64,000 nt of DNA from Tranzscheliella williamsii (lineage: Eukaryota > Basidiomycota > Ustilaginomycetes > Ustilaginales > Ustilaginaceae), in the NCBI GenBank assembly GCA_023212725.1, contig JALBYF010000039.1:1-64000 (forward strand). Direction: 5' to 3'. Position 1 is the first letter of the stretch; every line of letters begins with the position of its first letter. A program made the position numbers and the translations under genes. Positions 1 through 9,743 of this stretch are shown piece by piece. The notes below the pieces were generated by a model. That model was not told the DNA's origin. It searched no databases and was given only the letters and a program-made list of their open reading frames with translations.

Positions 1-741
1 GGGGGGGGGAGTGGTGACGGAGCGGATGCCGACGAGGAGTGCGAGCGCTGCGGCGGTGGCGGTGGCGCGGGCGCGCCCGGCGACGAGCTGGGCGACACCG
101 GTCACTGCAGCGAGCGAGATGCCCAACGAGGGCGGCGGCATGATGGACCCGGTCACCGTGGTGTGGTCGCCCGGTGCTGTCGCGCCCGAGCGTGCCGTGC
201 TGCGGCCCAGCGAAAAGCGACACACCGCACGCCCCGCCCCCTCCTCCCCACTGCTCGCATCACCAGCGTCGACACGGCTCCAGTCGGCCACATCCTCGCC
301 GTGCAAGCAACCCCGAGCCACCCCCGCCACCCGCACCCCCGCCCGCTCAGGCGTCTCCACGACCAGCACCGGCGACCGAATCCGCACCCGCTTCCGCCGT
401 CCACCCCTCCCCCCGCCCTCCGACTCGTCGCTCCCCAGACACACCGCCGACTCCACCGACTCGGGCACCACTTCGTCATCGTCCGCTTCGCCAAGCCCGC
501 GCCCGCGCACCCGTGTATAGCACGCCTCCGCCCCCGCCGCCGGAAACAGCCCCAGCGCTGCCGGCGCCACAAACACAACACTCCGCATGCCGCGCACCAC
601 ACCCAAGCCCAACAAGTCGCCAGTAGCAGGCAGCAGCGATACGCCGAGGTAGACAAGCCCGCGTACCGGCGTCGCGCAAAACCCAAGGCGGGACCCAAGG
701 CACAAACCGACGCCCGTGTCGAGATGGCAGCCCCGCGCCAG
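1..741 (-). CDS. Unrecognised membrane protein, partial (runs off left edge)
   Basis: An open minus-strand frame runs from about 741 to the left edge. It reads as real protein: a hydrophobic stretch (TPVRGLVYLGVSLLP), a second one (SVVFVAPAALGLFPA), an acidic patch (EADDDEVVPESVESA), a basic RGGRRKRVRIRS segment, then a small-residue-rich hydrophobic C-terminal part (SLGISLAAVTGVAQLVAG, AAALALLVGIRS). This suggests a multi-pass membrane protein with a polar loop. An in-frame stop lies just upstream (745-747), directly before a CAG, so the segment probably begins at an intron acceptor there. The first ATG inside it is near 600. I found no convincing first exon upstream, though an open stretch beginning with ATG near 955 is possible. 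I do not recognise the family. Both ends are incomplete. Confidence 0.5.
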   Translation of the reverse strand, partial: MARGCHLDTGVGLCLGSRLGFCATPVRGLVYLGVSLLPATGDLLGLGVVRGMRSVVFVAPAALGLFPAAGAEACYTRVRGRGLGEADDDEVVPESVESAVCLGSDESEGGGRGGRRKRVRIRSPVLVVETPERAGVRVAGVARGCLHGEDVADWSRVDAGDASSGEEGAGRAVCRFSLGRSTARSGATAPGDHTTVTGSIMPPPSLGISLAAVTGVAQLVAGRARATATAAALALLVGIRSVTTPPP

Positions 742-1362
742 CTGTTAGACTTCCCACCCTTCTCGGCCCGAACTCATCTGGGACGCTGACTTTGTCGTGT
801 CGGACAACCTCCCGTGTGACTCGCACAGACAGCTTGACAGTGCGGATCGTTGGCGCGCAGCTAGCACCACCTTGCCTACCGGTGTCGCTCCAGAGGGGTG
901 CTTCCAGTGTCACGGCGGTCTGATGCGCTGTACCGCCGTAAAGCTGCGGGTCCATGTCCAGCCAACTCACACTACCAGAAAAGCAACAAGTGACTATAAC
1001 TGTGCATGACGTGCGAGCTGGCCAAGCATCGTCGCTCATCTGCCTCTCTCCCATCATCTTCCTTAGTTTCAATCACAACCCTGTCAGCGACGAAGCTCTT
1101 TCATTGTTGTGTCCTCTGCCCTGTCTGTCGCTCCCTTGTCTCCTCTCGTTGCGCGGGAGGATCCTTCGCCTGTCTTGTCTCGTGCGAGTGCTGGAGCTGG
1201 TGAACACTCTAACATTGTGCTTTTGGTTGCTCAGCCGACTACCGGAAACGAACAAGTGATTATAACGACTTGGTGGGACGTCTGCTCGCCGCTACACTCC
1301 CACGTCGATCCTCACTGAACGCGGCGGTTTCTGGCGGCGGCGCACGCAAGTTGGTGCGCAGG
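742..1362. other. Divergent intergenic region
   Basis: This stretch lies between the minus-strand membrane protein and the plus-strand splicing factor. It probably holds the missing 5' exon(s) of the left gene and both promoters. A pyrimidine-rich tract (about 1040-1150, ctctctcc/cttgtctcctctc) looks like the core-promoter or leader type seen upstream of other genes here. No other gene was seen. Confidence 0.4.
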
Positions 1363-2244
1363 ATGCAGGGGTTTGGCATGGGGCGGCACCGGCGGGCGGA
1401 CGCGGATCCGCGGCGGGAGGGGTTCAACGCGGGGGGGCATGCGCTGGGGAAGCGGGCGCGGCGGCTGGCGAGCGAGGGGATTTTGGTGGTGCGGTTTGAG
1501 CTGCCGTTCGCGGTGTGGTGTGGGGGCTGCGGGGTGCGGCTTGCGCAGGGGGTGCGGTTCAATGCGGAGAAGACGCGGGTGGGGGAGTACCATACGACGC
1601 CGGTGTGGCAGTTTGGATGCCGGTGTCCTGGGTGCGGGGGGCGGATCGAGGTGCGGACGGACCCGCAGCATGCGTGCTACGTGGTGCATGCCGGTGCGGT
1701 CGCGGCGCAGCAGGACTGGGATCCTGCCGAGCACGGCGGCCATCCGGTGTGGGACTCGGACGCGCGCGACGCCAGCGCCAGCGGCAGCAGCGGCGATCCG
1801 TTCGCCCAGCTCGAGCGCGCCGAGGCGGATAAGGCCAAGGCAGCCGCGCGCGCCCACCGCCTCGCCGAGCTGGAGCAGCTGGCAAGCCGCCACGCCGACC
1901 CGTACACCGCCAACGCCGCACTCCGCTCCGCGCACCGCGCAGACAGACACCGCCGCGCCGCCCAGCTCCGCGCAGACCTCGCCCTCCAGCACCGCATCGC
2001 CTGGAACCCAGACCACCCCCTCCTCCCCACCACCCCCCGCTCCGACCAGCGCGATCGCGACGCCTGGCGCACCGCCCGCCGCCTCGCCCCAGCCCGCTCA
2101 GCATCCACACACACCCCCCAGCCCACCGCACACACCCCCCGCAACCCCGCTGCCCGCGCCCTCCTCGACCGCCTCGCCGCCAACACCCGCCGCAGACCCG
2201 TCCCTTCCCACCCGCGCTCACCCCGCCGCGCTGATCCTCCCTAA
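1363..2244 (+). CDS. Yju2/CCDC130 (CWC16) family splicing factor
   Basis: The 293-residue product matches the CWC16 family, whose members associate with the spliceosome around the catalytic steps (Yju2; CCDC130/YJU2B; Saf4 in fission yeast). Visible hallmarks are the starting MQGFGMG, LGKRARRL, GILVVRFELPFAVWC, then four cysteines in CGGC and CPGC pairs that would bind zinc, around QGVRFNAEKTRVGEYHTTP and RIEVRTDP. The region after residue 130 (DPFAQLERAEADKAKA followed by an alanine/arginine helix) resembles the CCDC130 branch more than Yju2 proper. I chose ATG 1363 because family members begin right at this motif; the frame is open further upstream but without a better ATG, and a 5' intron ending at GCAG just before it is possible. 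The last 100 residues are proline/threonine-rich and strongly C-biased. It converges on the next gene with about 100 bases between the stops. Confidence 0.88.
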   Translation: MQGFGMGRHRRADADPRREGFNAGGHALGKRARRLASEGILVVRFELPFAVWCGGCGVRLAQGVRFNAEKTRVGEYHTTPVWQFGCRCPGCGGRIEVRTDPQHACYVVHAGAVAAQQDWDPAEHGGHPVWDSDARDASASGSSGDPFAQLERAEADKAKAAARAHRLAELEQLASRHADPYTANAALRSAHRADRHRRAAQLRADLALQHRIAWNPDHPLLPTTPRSDQRDRDAWRTARRLAPARSASTHTPQPTAHTPRNPAARALLDRLAANTRRRPVPSHPRSPRRADPP

Positions 2245-2345
2245 TAACGCTGCAGCGTCGTATAGATTCGAGCCGATCCAATGCAATGTGGCGAAGCGTG
2301 GGTATACAGGAAAGAAGAACGTGAGGAGAGGTGGCGAGGGAGCGG

Positions 2346-5300
2346 CTAGGGTTTGTGTGGTCCTGACCTGGCGGGAAGCGGGTGGCCGGGCGGCTGGAGG
2401 AGTTCGTAGCGGAGGCCGGTGGCGGGGGGTGGGGCGGGGACGAGGTGGAGGTAGAGGTAGAGACGGTCGCGGGAGAAGTTGATTTCGCGCGGGGCGAGCG
2501 AGAGCCACTGGAGGGTGCGGGCGCGGAGGCGCTGGAGGCGGGTCCGGGTGGGGGGTGCGTTGAGGCGCTGTTCCCAGGTGTAGGCGGAGCGGACGACGAC
2601 GCTGGCGTTCGAGTAGGCCGTCCCGCCGCCGGTGTAGCCGCTGGGTGTGGGCGAGGGGGTGCTGCTGCGCTGGGCCAGCGCGTCCATCGTCGAGAGGCCC
2701 TGGCGTGCCGCGGCGCCCGGCTCGGCGCCCAGCCCTAGCGCAATACTGGCGCCGCGCTCCAGCACCGCCCCGCCCCCGCCCGTGTACTCGCCCGTGTGAT
2801 GCCCGGCAAAGACGACCTGGTTGAGGTAGAAATAGATCCGGTTGAGCAGGCCCGCGTGGAACGGCCCGCGCTTGGCCCCCGCCGCGTGCCACAGCCCGCG
2901 CTGCGCAAGAAACGCCTCGAGCGCCGCGCGCGACATGGGCCGGTAGGCAATCGAGGTGGGAAACTGCGGCGAAAAGCTGCGGCGGTGGCGACGCAGCGCG
3001 GCATAGTCGCCGCTGTTGAGCCGCCAGATCTCGTCAAACAGGATCCACCAGAAGCGGTGGACGGGCGAGCGGTTGACGGCTGCCAGCCGCTCGTAGAGGA
3101 GCGTCATGCAGCCCTCGTACAGGATGGGCAGGTTGCGGACGGTGCGGTGGCAGCCGGTCTCGACAAGCGCGCGGCGGAGCTGCAGTGGGCCGAGCGCGGC
3201 GTGGTCAAAGACGTCGGTGAGGAACGAGTAGGGCAGCGTGTGCTCCTTGCGGCGTGCCTCGCGCGCGAACTCGCGGCGGTAGCGCGCCAGAAGGCGCTCG
3301 ACGTGCGGGGCGCGCGCCGCCACCGTCCGCTCGTTGTCGGTAAGGAAGCGCGCCAGCTGCGCGGTCATGCCAAAGTCGTCCGGCAGGCCAAACGCGCGCG
3401 AGGCCGAGACCTCGAGCCGGCGCCGCACCGTCGTCAGCGCGCCGTTGGCCTCCTTCCGCCGACCCTCTTCGTAGACAAGCCGCACGCTGAACCCGGCGCC
3501 AAAGTGGTAGCCGCGCCACTCGTGTTCGGAGCGCCGCTCGATGCGCAGCACCGCCTCGACGTACGATACGGGCGTCGCCAGCACGTACTCGGCCTGCCCG
3601 CCGCGCACGCCAAAGCGCGGCAGCGTCCGCCGTCGCCCCGAGAACCGCCCAAACAGCTTGTCCACCACCGCCACCCCGCTCGTCGCATCCCCCACCTGCA
3701 CGTTGTCCACATACGGGCACACGACCCGCTCCCCCTCCAGCGCCCGCAGCGCCTGCCGCACCCGCTTTCGCCCCACCACCTCCGCCCCGCTGTTCTGCGC
3801 AATAAACGCCTCCAGCTCCGCCGTCGTCGTCAGGATCACCCCGTGCGCATCGCCCTCGTCGTACCGCATAATCAGCGTCGGCGGAAACGGCACCATGAAC
3901 GCCTTGCCAAAGCACGACAGCACCCCCGTCGGCAACCCTTGCTCCGGCCGCCAGTACACGTCCGGCCCGGTGAACCGCTTCTGGATCTCCCGCACCAGCC
4001 CGTGCCGATAGATCCCCTCGGCGCTTCGGCTCAGCTCGATCTCGCGCCGGTAGGCGACAATGCCGATCTGCTTGACAATCTTGAGATTCTCAATGTGCCG
4101 CTCCGCCACGGAGCCCTGGAAGTCGATCAGGTACGGCGGCCACCGGTCCTCCTCGGAGAGCGAAAAGGCGATCACCTGCTCCAGCGGCATGTGGTACTCG
4201 GGCCCCGAGAGGAGCAGGATCGACAGCGTCTCCTCCCAGATCCGCCGCTTGATGTGCTTGGTGATGTCGAGCACGGGCGAAAAGAGGTCGATGGTGAAGT
4301 CGACCCGGTGCTGCCACCGCTTGACCCGGTGCGCGACAAACGACATACCGATCAGAGAGAAATAGATGTTGCCGCCGTAGGTAAACACCTGAACAATGTA
4401 GAGCACCGTGGTATTGTAGACCGTCGACCCCTGTACATTGAGCGCGACCAGGAGGCCGATCGTCGCGGTAAGCACGTAGCCGATACGCGAGACCATCTCG
4501 GAGCGGTTGCCGATCTTGTCGACAAAGGGCTTGATGGCCAGGTGGACGCCCAGGAGGAAGCTCATGATGACGATCAGCGTGATCTGCTGAATGAGCAGCA
4601 TGCGCTTGGTGGGAAACGAGCGAAAGAGGCAGTTGTCTTTGGCCAAAACGCCGATGATGAGCAGGTTGGTCAGCTTGAACAGCAGGATGTAGAGCGGCTT
4701 GTAGTAGCCCCACTTGCGGTGGTAGGCGTTGTAAAGAAAGTTGAACGGCGACTTGTCGCTGTCCAGAAGCCGGTGGTAGTAGAGCTGCATCTCCTCTGGA
4801 CTGCGCTTGTGGCCGAGCTCGTTGTAGGTGCTGACGTGCGGCAGCATCTCCTTGATGGTCATCATCAGCTTGTACGGGTACCAGAGCGTGTAAAAGAGGA
4901 TGGTGAGCGCGGCCAGCGGGACGATCAGGTAGGCCCAGTTGAATGCGTCCTTACGCATTGTGGTCGTGTAGCAAAAGTCGAGCGGGTCGCGCCACAAGTC
5001 CGGGTCGCCGAGGGGCGCTGCGGGTGGCGGGTGGTCGACGCCGTTCGCGTACGGGTTGGGCACCGGCCAGAAGTCGGACGACCAGACCAGCGCGTCGACG
5101 GCAAGCTTGCTGAGCGGCAGGTAGAGCAGACCCAGCACAAAGACGAGGCAGGTGTTGGCCAAGCGTGTGCCCCTGGAGGTGCTCTTGTAGATCCAGCCCT
5201 GCGAGTCAAAGCCCTCGATGGCCCGGTTGGGATTGTAGGCCCTGGTCATGCGCACAAAGAACCACAGAGCCAGCGCGGTGAGCACAATCCAGACCACGAA

Positions 5301-7865
5301 AAACAGGACCGCATAGCCAAAGACCGAGACAAAGTCGAAGCCCAACAGCCGCGGCAGGGTATCGAGCAGAAACTTGGTCACCTTCTGCGCCGTGGTGACC
5401 GCTTCGCCCTCGACGTACTTGCGAAAGTGGAGCTGGGCGGCCATGATCTGAAACAGATCGCGGAAGGCCTCGAGGCGGAGGATGCCAGCGGCGAACGAGC
5501 TGCCCTCGACGCCGATGATCATATCGAAGATGATACCCAGCCAGTTGACCGACATTATTCCACCAGGCGGCTTCCTCGGGCCGATGGCGTTAGACTTGAG
5601 CTCGTCCAGCGTGTTCTCCTTGAGCAGCATCAGTGGCGGGAACATGTCGGAGCGCGTGATGGGGTTGGACCGCGTCGAAAGCTTGCTCTCCACCCCCTCG
5701 GTGGCCGTCTGTGACAAGCCGCTTGGCGGAGCGCCAGATGGCGGCATGAAGTCGTCAGCGTGTTGCAGCCGGGCAGAGATGCGGCTAGCCACCTTTTCGG
5801 CTTCTACCTGGTCGCCCAGCTTATCCGCATCGTCCTCGCTCTCGCCGTCGGAGTCGACAACGGTGCTTGCGTCATCCTCCTCCTCATTGTCTGTCAGTAG
5901 CGGGCTGGTGGGAGACTCGCGCACGGTTCTTCGATCGCCACCTCGGGTGCCATTCTGCCGGTCGGGGTGTGGGGGACTTGCGTTGGCTCGCTGCTGGGGA
6001 AACTTGCGGTTGCGGAGGTGGGAGTCCATGCGTTCATCCGCCGGCGCGATACTGGATGCGTAGAGAGGCGCAGGACAGTTCATCTGCCCACCTGCCAGCT
6101 CGAGCTGCGCAACCCATGTGCGTTTGGCCCCCTTGGTCTTGCCGTTTCGTGGGCTTGGGGAGCTCGCTGATGTACTCGCGAAAGGCAGTGAGGCTTCTGG
6201 ATCGCCAATACCAAAGAGCTGCTTCTCGTCTGCAGTGCAAACCTGCCAGGAGGGGGTAAAATGAGGCTCGCCAAACAGGACGGGGTCGGAGAGGTACTCT
6301 TCCAGAGCCGGGAGATGGAGGGGAGCTGCCGTTCGATGGAATACCTGGTCCGCCGGGACGGGCAGAAGCTCTGCAGCTGCGTTCGAGCAGGCATTGTCTT
6401 CAATATCGTTGTCGGCTACGGCGTTGCTCCAGCGAGGCCATTCTGAATCAGCTGCCGCCGCATCAGCTTTGCTCAAAGGCGGCTCTGTGTGGAATGTCGA
6501 CGCTTTTGGAAGAAGAGGAATACTACTATGGTTTTCCGTGGTCCATGCACCGTTCGCTTCGTTGGCAGGAGGCTGGTAGAGCGTGGGCTCGCGATAAGAG
6601 CTGTTCCTGACCGGTACCGACCCGCCTTCTTCCGGCTTGGACGGTCGAAAGCTGGACGGCAAGAAGGAGCCGGTGCCGAAGGGTACCTTTGCGTCTAGAT
6701 CGAAGATGTGCTGAGAGCTGGAAGTCTTGGCGAGCCCTTCTTTGATTGGCGCGTGCACCGGAGCGTTGGTGGCGACTGGCGCTGTATGCTGGTCTTGAAC
6801 AAGAGGCTTGTTTTGCGAAGCAGCTGTAGAAGAACTGTGCTGCTGCGCCGAAGAGGTTGAGGCTGACGGCTTCGAGGTAACATAACTGGATGATGCTTGG
6901 TATTTGTCAAAGCTGGGCGAGGGAACCAGAGTCGCTGAGCTGAGCGGGGTCAGCGGTGAAGAAACGAAGGATCGGCTGCCTTGGGAGGAGCCAATCGCAG
7001 CCGTCCTGCCGTTTGGAGAGGTGGAGATACGCAAGTCGGAGGGACTCGGCCTGCTCAGCCTGCTCGGCCTGGATGCGGTGGCAGAGAGCGGAGTGTTTAG
7101 GTTTGGCGGCGGCACAGTGTTGGGCGAACGGGGCTCGGCTGAGTCTGTCGCTGGCGCAGGCGGAGCTATGGAAGAGGCGGTGGCTGCGCTTGGCTGGGCG
7201 GATGGCTGCGTGGTGGTGGATGCTGGGATGGTGGGAATGGTCGGAGAAGGGTCCAATGAACGTAGTGGCAAGTTGTGTTTTGGTGCTCTGATCTGCCGGC
7301 CACTGGACGGCGAGGGCGATGCTGGGGGATCGCGAAACGGATCCAAGGTGGCCGTTGCCGTGGCCCGCTTTGGCGTCAAGGAGGCTGCCTTTGGCGTCAG
7401 AGGACTATGTGGAGAGGAAGGCGGCTTCTTAGGGGCATGTGCGGCTGCGATGTCGGCGCCTTTATGCAATCCATACTTGGGAGTCCAGTCGAGTGGCCCC
7501 AAGGTGCCGTTGACGGCATTGAGCGGCGCCGTTTTTAGGCGATGGGTTGGGGAAGAGGCGGGTTGTCGCGAGGCTGAGGAACGAGAAGAGGAAGGCGAAG
7601 CTGGCAGAACAGAAGGGGACGACGGCGCTGGGATGGCGAGAGACTGGCCTGAGGGGTTGGCGGTCTGACGATAGGGTAAAGCAGAAGCAGAAACAGAAGC
7701 AGAGGCAGAGGCACGGATGGGGGCGGACTGCTGTGAGTCAGTTTCCCATCTGTGTACGAGCTGCTGAACGTTGGAAGAGCGGGGAAGACGTAGGGACAGA
7801 CTGGGAGGCTGTGGTTTGTGGCCGCTGCGATCCGACGAGGAGGGCTTGGAGTTGTCGGAAGGCAT
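2346..7865 (-). CDS. Very large multi-pass membrane protein, function unknown
   Basis: This is a single-exon frame of 1839 residues. ATG 7865 (MPSDNSKPSSSD) is the first real start. Residues 1 to about 770 are serine/proline-rich and probably disordered. A membrane region follows, with seven or so hydrophobic segments at roughly 850-877, 908-928, 982-1008, 1063-1082, 1096-1118, 1136-1150 and 1158-1183, separated by a conserved-looking loop (TYNELGHKRSPEEMQLYYHR). About 650 residues of mostly soluble sequence come after it, with basic helices and a low-complexity tail. The layout recalls large fungal plasma-membrane or organellar transporters or channels, but I cannot name the family from sequence alone. 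No cleavable signal peptide is visible. The gene is convergent with the splicing factor and divergent from the small gene at 8920. Confidence 0.8.
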   Translation of the reverse strand: MPSDNSKPSSSDRSGHKPQPPSLSLRLPRSSNVQQLVHRWETDSQQSAPIRASASASVSASALPYRQTANPSGQSLAIPAPSSPSVLPASPSSSRSSASRQPASSPTHRLKTAPLNAVNGTLGPLDWTPKYGLHKGADIAAAHAPKKPPSSPHSPLTPKAASLTPKRATATATLDPFRDPPASPSPSSGRQIRAPKHNLPLRSLDPSPTIPTIPASTTTQPSAQPSAATASSIAPPAPATDSAEPRSPNTVPPPNLNTPLSATASRPSRLSRPSPSDLRISTSPNGRTAAIGSSQGSRSFVSSPLTPLSSATLVPSPSFDKYQASSSYVTSKPSASTSSAQQHSSSTAASQNKPLVQDQHTAPVATNAPVHAPIKEGLAKTSSSQHIFDLDAKVPFGTGSFLPSSFRPSKPEEGGSVPVRNSSYREPTLYQPPANEANGAWTTENHSSIPLLPKASTFHTEPPLSKADAAAADSEWPRWSNAVADNDIEDNACSNAAAELLPVPADQVFHRTAAPLHLPALEEYLSDPVLFGEPHFTPSWQVCTADEKQLFGIGDPEASLPFASTSASSPSPRNGKTKGAKRTWVAQLELAGGQMNCPAPLYASSIAPADERMDSHLRNRKFPQQRANASPPHPDRQNGTRGGDRRTVRESPTSPLLTDNEEEDDASTVVDSDGESEDDADKLGDQVEAEKVASRISARLQHADDFMPPSGAPPSGLSQTATEGVESKLSTRSNPITRSDMFPPLMLLKENTLDELKSNAIGPRKPPGGIMSVNWLGIIFDMIIGVEGSSFAAGILRLEAFRDLFQIMAAQLHFRKYVEGEAVTTAQKVTKFLLDTLPRLLGFDFVSVFGYAVLFFVVWIVLTALALWFFVRMTRAYNPNRAIEGFDSQGWIYKSTSRGTRLANTCLVFVLGLLYLPLSKLAVDALVWSSDFWPVPNPYANGVDHPPPAAPLGDPDLWRDPLDFCYTTTMRKDAFNWAYLIVPLAALTILFYTLWYPYKLMMTIKEMLPHVSTYNELGHKRSPEEMQLYYHRLLDSDKSPFNFLYNAYHRKWGYYKPLYILLFKLTNLLIIGVLAKDNCLFRSFPTKRMLLIQQITLIVIMSFLLGVHLAIKPFVDKIGNRSEMVSRIGYVLTATIGLLVALNVQGSTVYNTTVLYIVQVFTYGGNIYFSLIGMSFVAHRVKRWQHRVDFTIDLFSPVLDITKHIKRRIWEETLSILLLSGPEYHMPLEQVIAFSLSEEDRWPPYLIDFQGSVAERHIENLKIVKQIGIVAYRREIELSRSAEGIYRHGLVREIQKRFTGPDVYWRPEQGLPTGVLSCFGKAFMVPFPPTLIMRYDEGDAHGVILTTTAELEAFIAQNSGAEVVGRKRVRQALRALEGERVVCPYVDNVQVGDATSGVAVVDKLFGRFSGRRRTLPRFGVRGGQAEYVLATPVSYVEAVLRIERRSEHEWRGYHFGAGFSVRLVYEEGRRKEANGALTTVRRRLEVSASRAFGLPDDFGMTAQLARFLTDNERTVAARAPHVERLLARYRREFAREARRKEHTLPYSFLTDVFDHAALGPLQLRRALVETGCHRTVRNLPILYEGCMTLLYERLAAVNRSPVHRFWWILFDEIWRLNSGDYAALRRHRRSFSPQFPTSIAYRPMSRAALEAFLAQRGLWHAAGAKRGPFHAGLLNRIYFYLNQVVFAGHHTGEYTGGGGAVLERGASIALGLGAEPGAAARQGLSTMDALAQRSSTPSPTPSGYTGGGTAYSNASVVVRSAYTWEQRLNAPPTRTRLQRLRARTLQWLSLAPREINFSRDRLYLYLHLVPAPPPATGLRYELLQPPGHPLPARSGPHKP

Positions 7866-8919
7866 GTTGTGCGGGATGAGCCACACCGGTGTTGATTCAC
7901 CAAGTGTGCACTACAGGGTATAGTCACCGCATAGGGCTGGCGAGTGCAATCTTTGTCAAAGACGCGGACGAGGAAGAGGAGGGAGCAGATACGTAGGGAA
8001 CAAAGGAGCAGGACGAAGGGAGGAAAAGAGAAGGGAGGGGATGCCAAGACGCAGCAGATCTCCGAACGGGCAGCGGTTCGGTCAGAGCTCGAAATGGTCT
8101 TCCGTTCACAGTCGAGATGCTCTTGCTAGTCAGAGGCGAGATGGTCTCGCTGGTCACAGTCTGCCTTTTTTCGGCTGCTTAGTCGCTACGCAAGTAGCCA
8201 TCCTCCTGCGTCGACGGGCAGACAGGCAGACTAGGGCTGCAGCGTTTGCAGAGAGGGATGACGGCGGCGGTACTAAGTAAGAGCGACATAAACGTGCAAA
8301 AGGTTTCTGCAACCCCGCATATGTAGGGGACAGGCCAATTATGCGCACTGACAGCCAAGTCGATCATGGCATGGATACCGCCAGACGAAGGCGAGGATCA
8401 AGACAAGGCCAGAAGGCAAAGAAAGAGTCCATCCATCCAACGAAGGGCTGAGCAGCGACGCCAGTGAAGCACACTGCAACTGGCTTAGGGGCTCTACGCG
8501 TCTCAGCGTCTGTCACGCCGACTTCAACCCCGAGCCACGGATCTAACATGATAATTATGATTTTCGTCGTTGAACATGTGAGATTGGCAAGATGGGATGT
8601 TTGACATGCGCGAGATGACGTCTTTTGCTTCAGCCTGCTCGACTCAGCACGGACGCGACGACTGAGCCTTTTCGCTTACCGACCACGAATAGACCACGGA
8701 ACATCACAATAGACCAGGAATGGACCACGAATAGAATACGAATAGACTCACGTAATGGAACCTGAGGCTGTCTGCGTCTGCGCTCTCGCTGGACGACGGC
8801 AACGGCGCTATCTGAAGACCAGCTACATCAGCACTCGTCCCTTTGTATTGATGCCTGCCTTTGCTCCACCAGCACCGTAACGCTTCATCACAAGACATAC
8901 ACCGTCTGCCTCATCCACC
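7866..8919. other. Divergent promoter region
   Basis: About 1.05 kb separates the large membrane protein (minus) from the 77-residue protein (plus). It contains a purine-rich stretch at 7960-8060, which is a pyrimidine-rich leader when read on the minus strand, and a cluster of imperfect repeats near 8680-8750 listed separately. Open frames here are short and unlike proteins. Confidence 0.5.
8681..8750. repeat. Imperfect GACCACGAATA repeats
   Basis: Four to five degenerate copies of a roughly 10-14 base unit (gaccacgaataga, gaccacggaacatcaca, gaccaggaat, gaccacgaataga, atacgaataga) lie 170-240 bases before the ATG of the small gene at 8920. They could be transcription-factor sites or simple slippage products. 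Confidence 0.45.
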
Positions 8920-9256
8920 ATGTCGGACAACAACAACCAGCAGCAGCAGAACAAGGGCGACGAGCAGACCTTTTCCATCCAGCCCCACCCCGCCACCACC
9001 AACGATCCTACCAACGATCCCGCCCTCGCCGCAGACCCTCAGCAGCATGCCTTTGGCGGTAAGCCTGGCCCTGCCATCGTCGATGCCTCCTCCCTAGGAG
9101 AGTCTGTACGTGAGTATCCCGCCGCTTCCCTTTTCCTACCGTTCCTCCCGCCGTTCCACCATCTGACAACCTTGCGCCGCGAACGCCCCTGCGCCACTCT
9201 GCCACACCACAGCCCGAGACGAGCTCGCAAAGCGATCCGCTGAACTCAACAAGTAG
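8920..9256 (+). CDS. Conserved small hydrophilic protein, 77 residues
   Basis: There are two exons, 8920-9109 and 9213-9256, with a 103-base intron (GTGAGT ... CACAG). The start has a strong CCACCATG context. Splicing joins the frame as ...SLGESV-PRDELAKRSAELNK, so the phase is exact. The product is glutamine/asparagine-rich at the start (SDNNNQQQQNKGDEQ), has a HAFGGKPGPAIVDAS centre and ends in a charged LAKRSAELNK helix. Small fungal proteins with a GGKPGP core and an EELNK-like ending are common, but I do not know a function. It has no signal peptide or membrane segment and is probably cytosolic. A repeat cluster and an unusually AT-rich promoter precede it. Confidence 0.75.
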
Positions 9257-9743
9257 TTCGGTCACACGCAGCGCACAATCCAATCCACTCTGTCCTAGAC
9301 TGCTACTCACCAGGACGCTTACGACACTATCCAGCTACACTGTATACTTAGTTCCCTCACTTGCTTAACCTCGTTCTCTCACTTGCCTGACCCGTCTTTG
9401 CATCTATTATATGCATGCGTACAGCACATCTGCCTGCTGCTCTGCCAGAACCGCTCCGATACGCCAGCTATGACAATTCTAACAACAAAGGTATTGTCCT
9501 GTGGCCACTTCACACTTCCCCTTTGGCACTTTCCCTTTGTCTAGGTGTTGCACGGCGCATCCAGCCCGTCGCCCGACAGTGCAAGCCCGGCTCTTCGAAC
9601 AAAGGGACACATACTGCTGTCCTTGTCCATTGTCTTTGGGCTGGCGGCGCACATAAATACCGAGTGCCATGCCGTGTCCGCTTCCTCTTGTGCTGTCAAC
9701 CACTCGTGCCTTTTCGCTTCAGTCCTTGCCAGCGTAGGGAGAG
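9257..9743. other. Intergenic region (3' end and tandem promoter)
   Basis: This is 487 bases between two plus-strand genes. It is presumably the 3' UTR of the small gene and the promoter of the next. Nothing gene-like was seen. Confidence 0.5.

Noticed and set aside
153..698. Arg/Trp/Cys-rich minus-strand frame overlapping the left-edge gene
   Set aside because: It is a shadow of the better frame, with the composition of an off-frame GC-rich read.
2796..5714. 972-codon plus-strand frame opposite the large membrane protein
   Set aside because: It is antisense to a frame with clear membrane helices; its Arg/Leu/Val/Asp-rich, repeat-free content is typical of a complementary-strand shadow.
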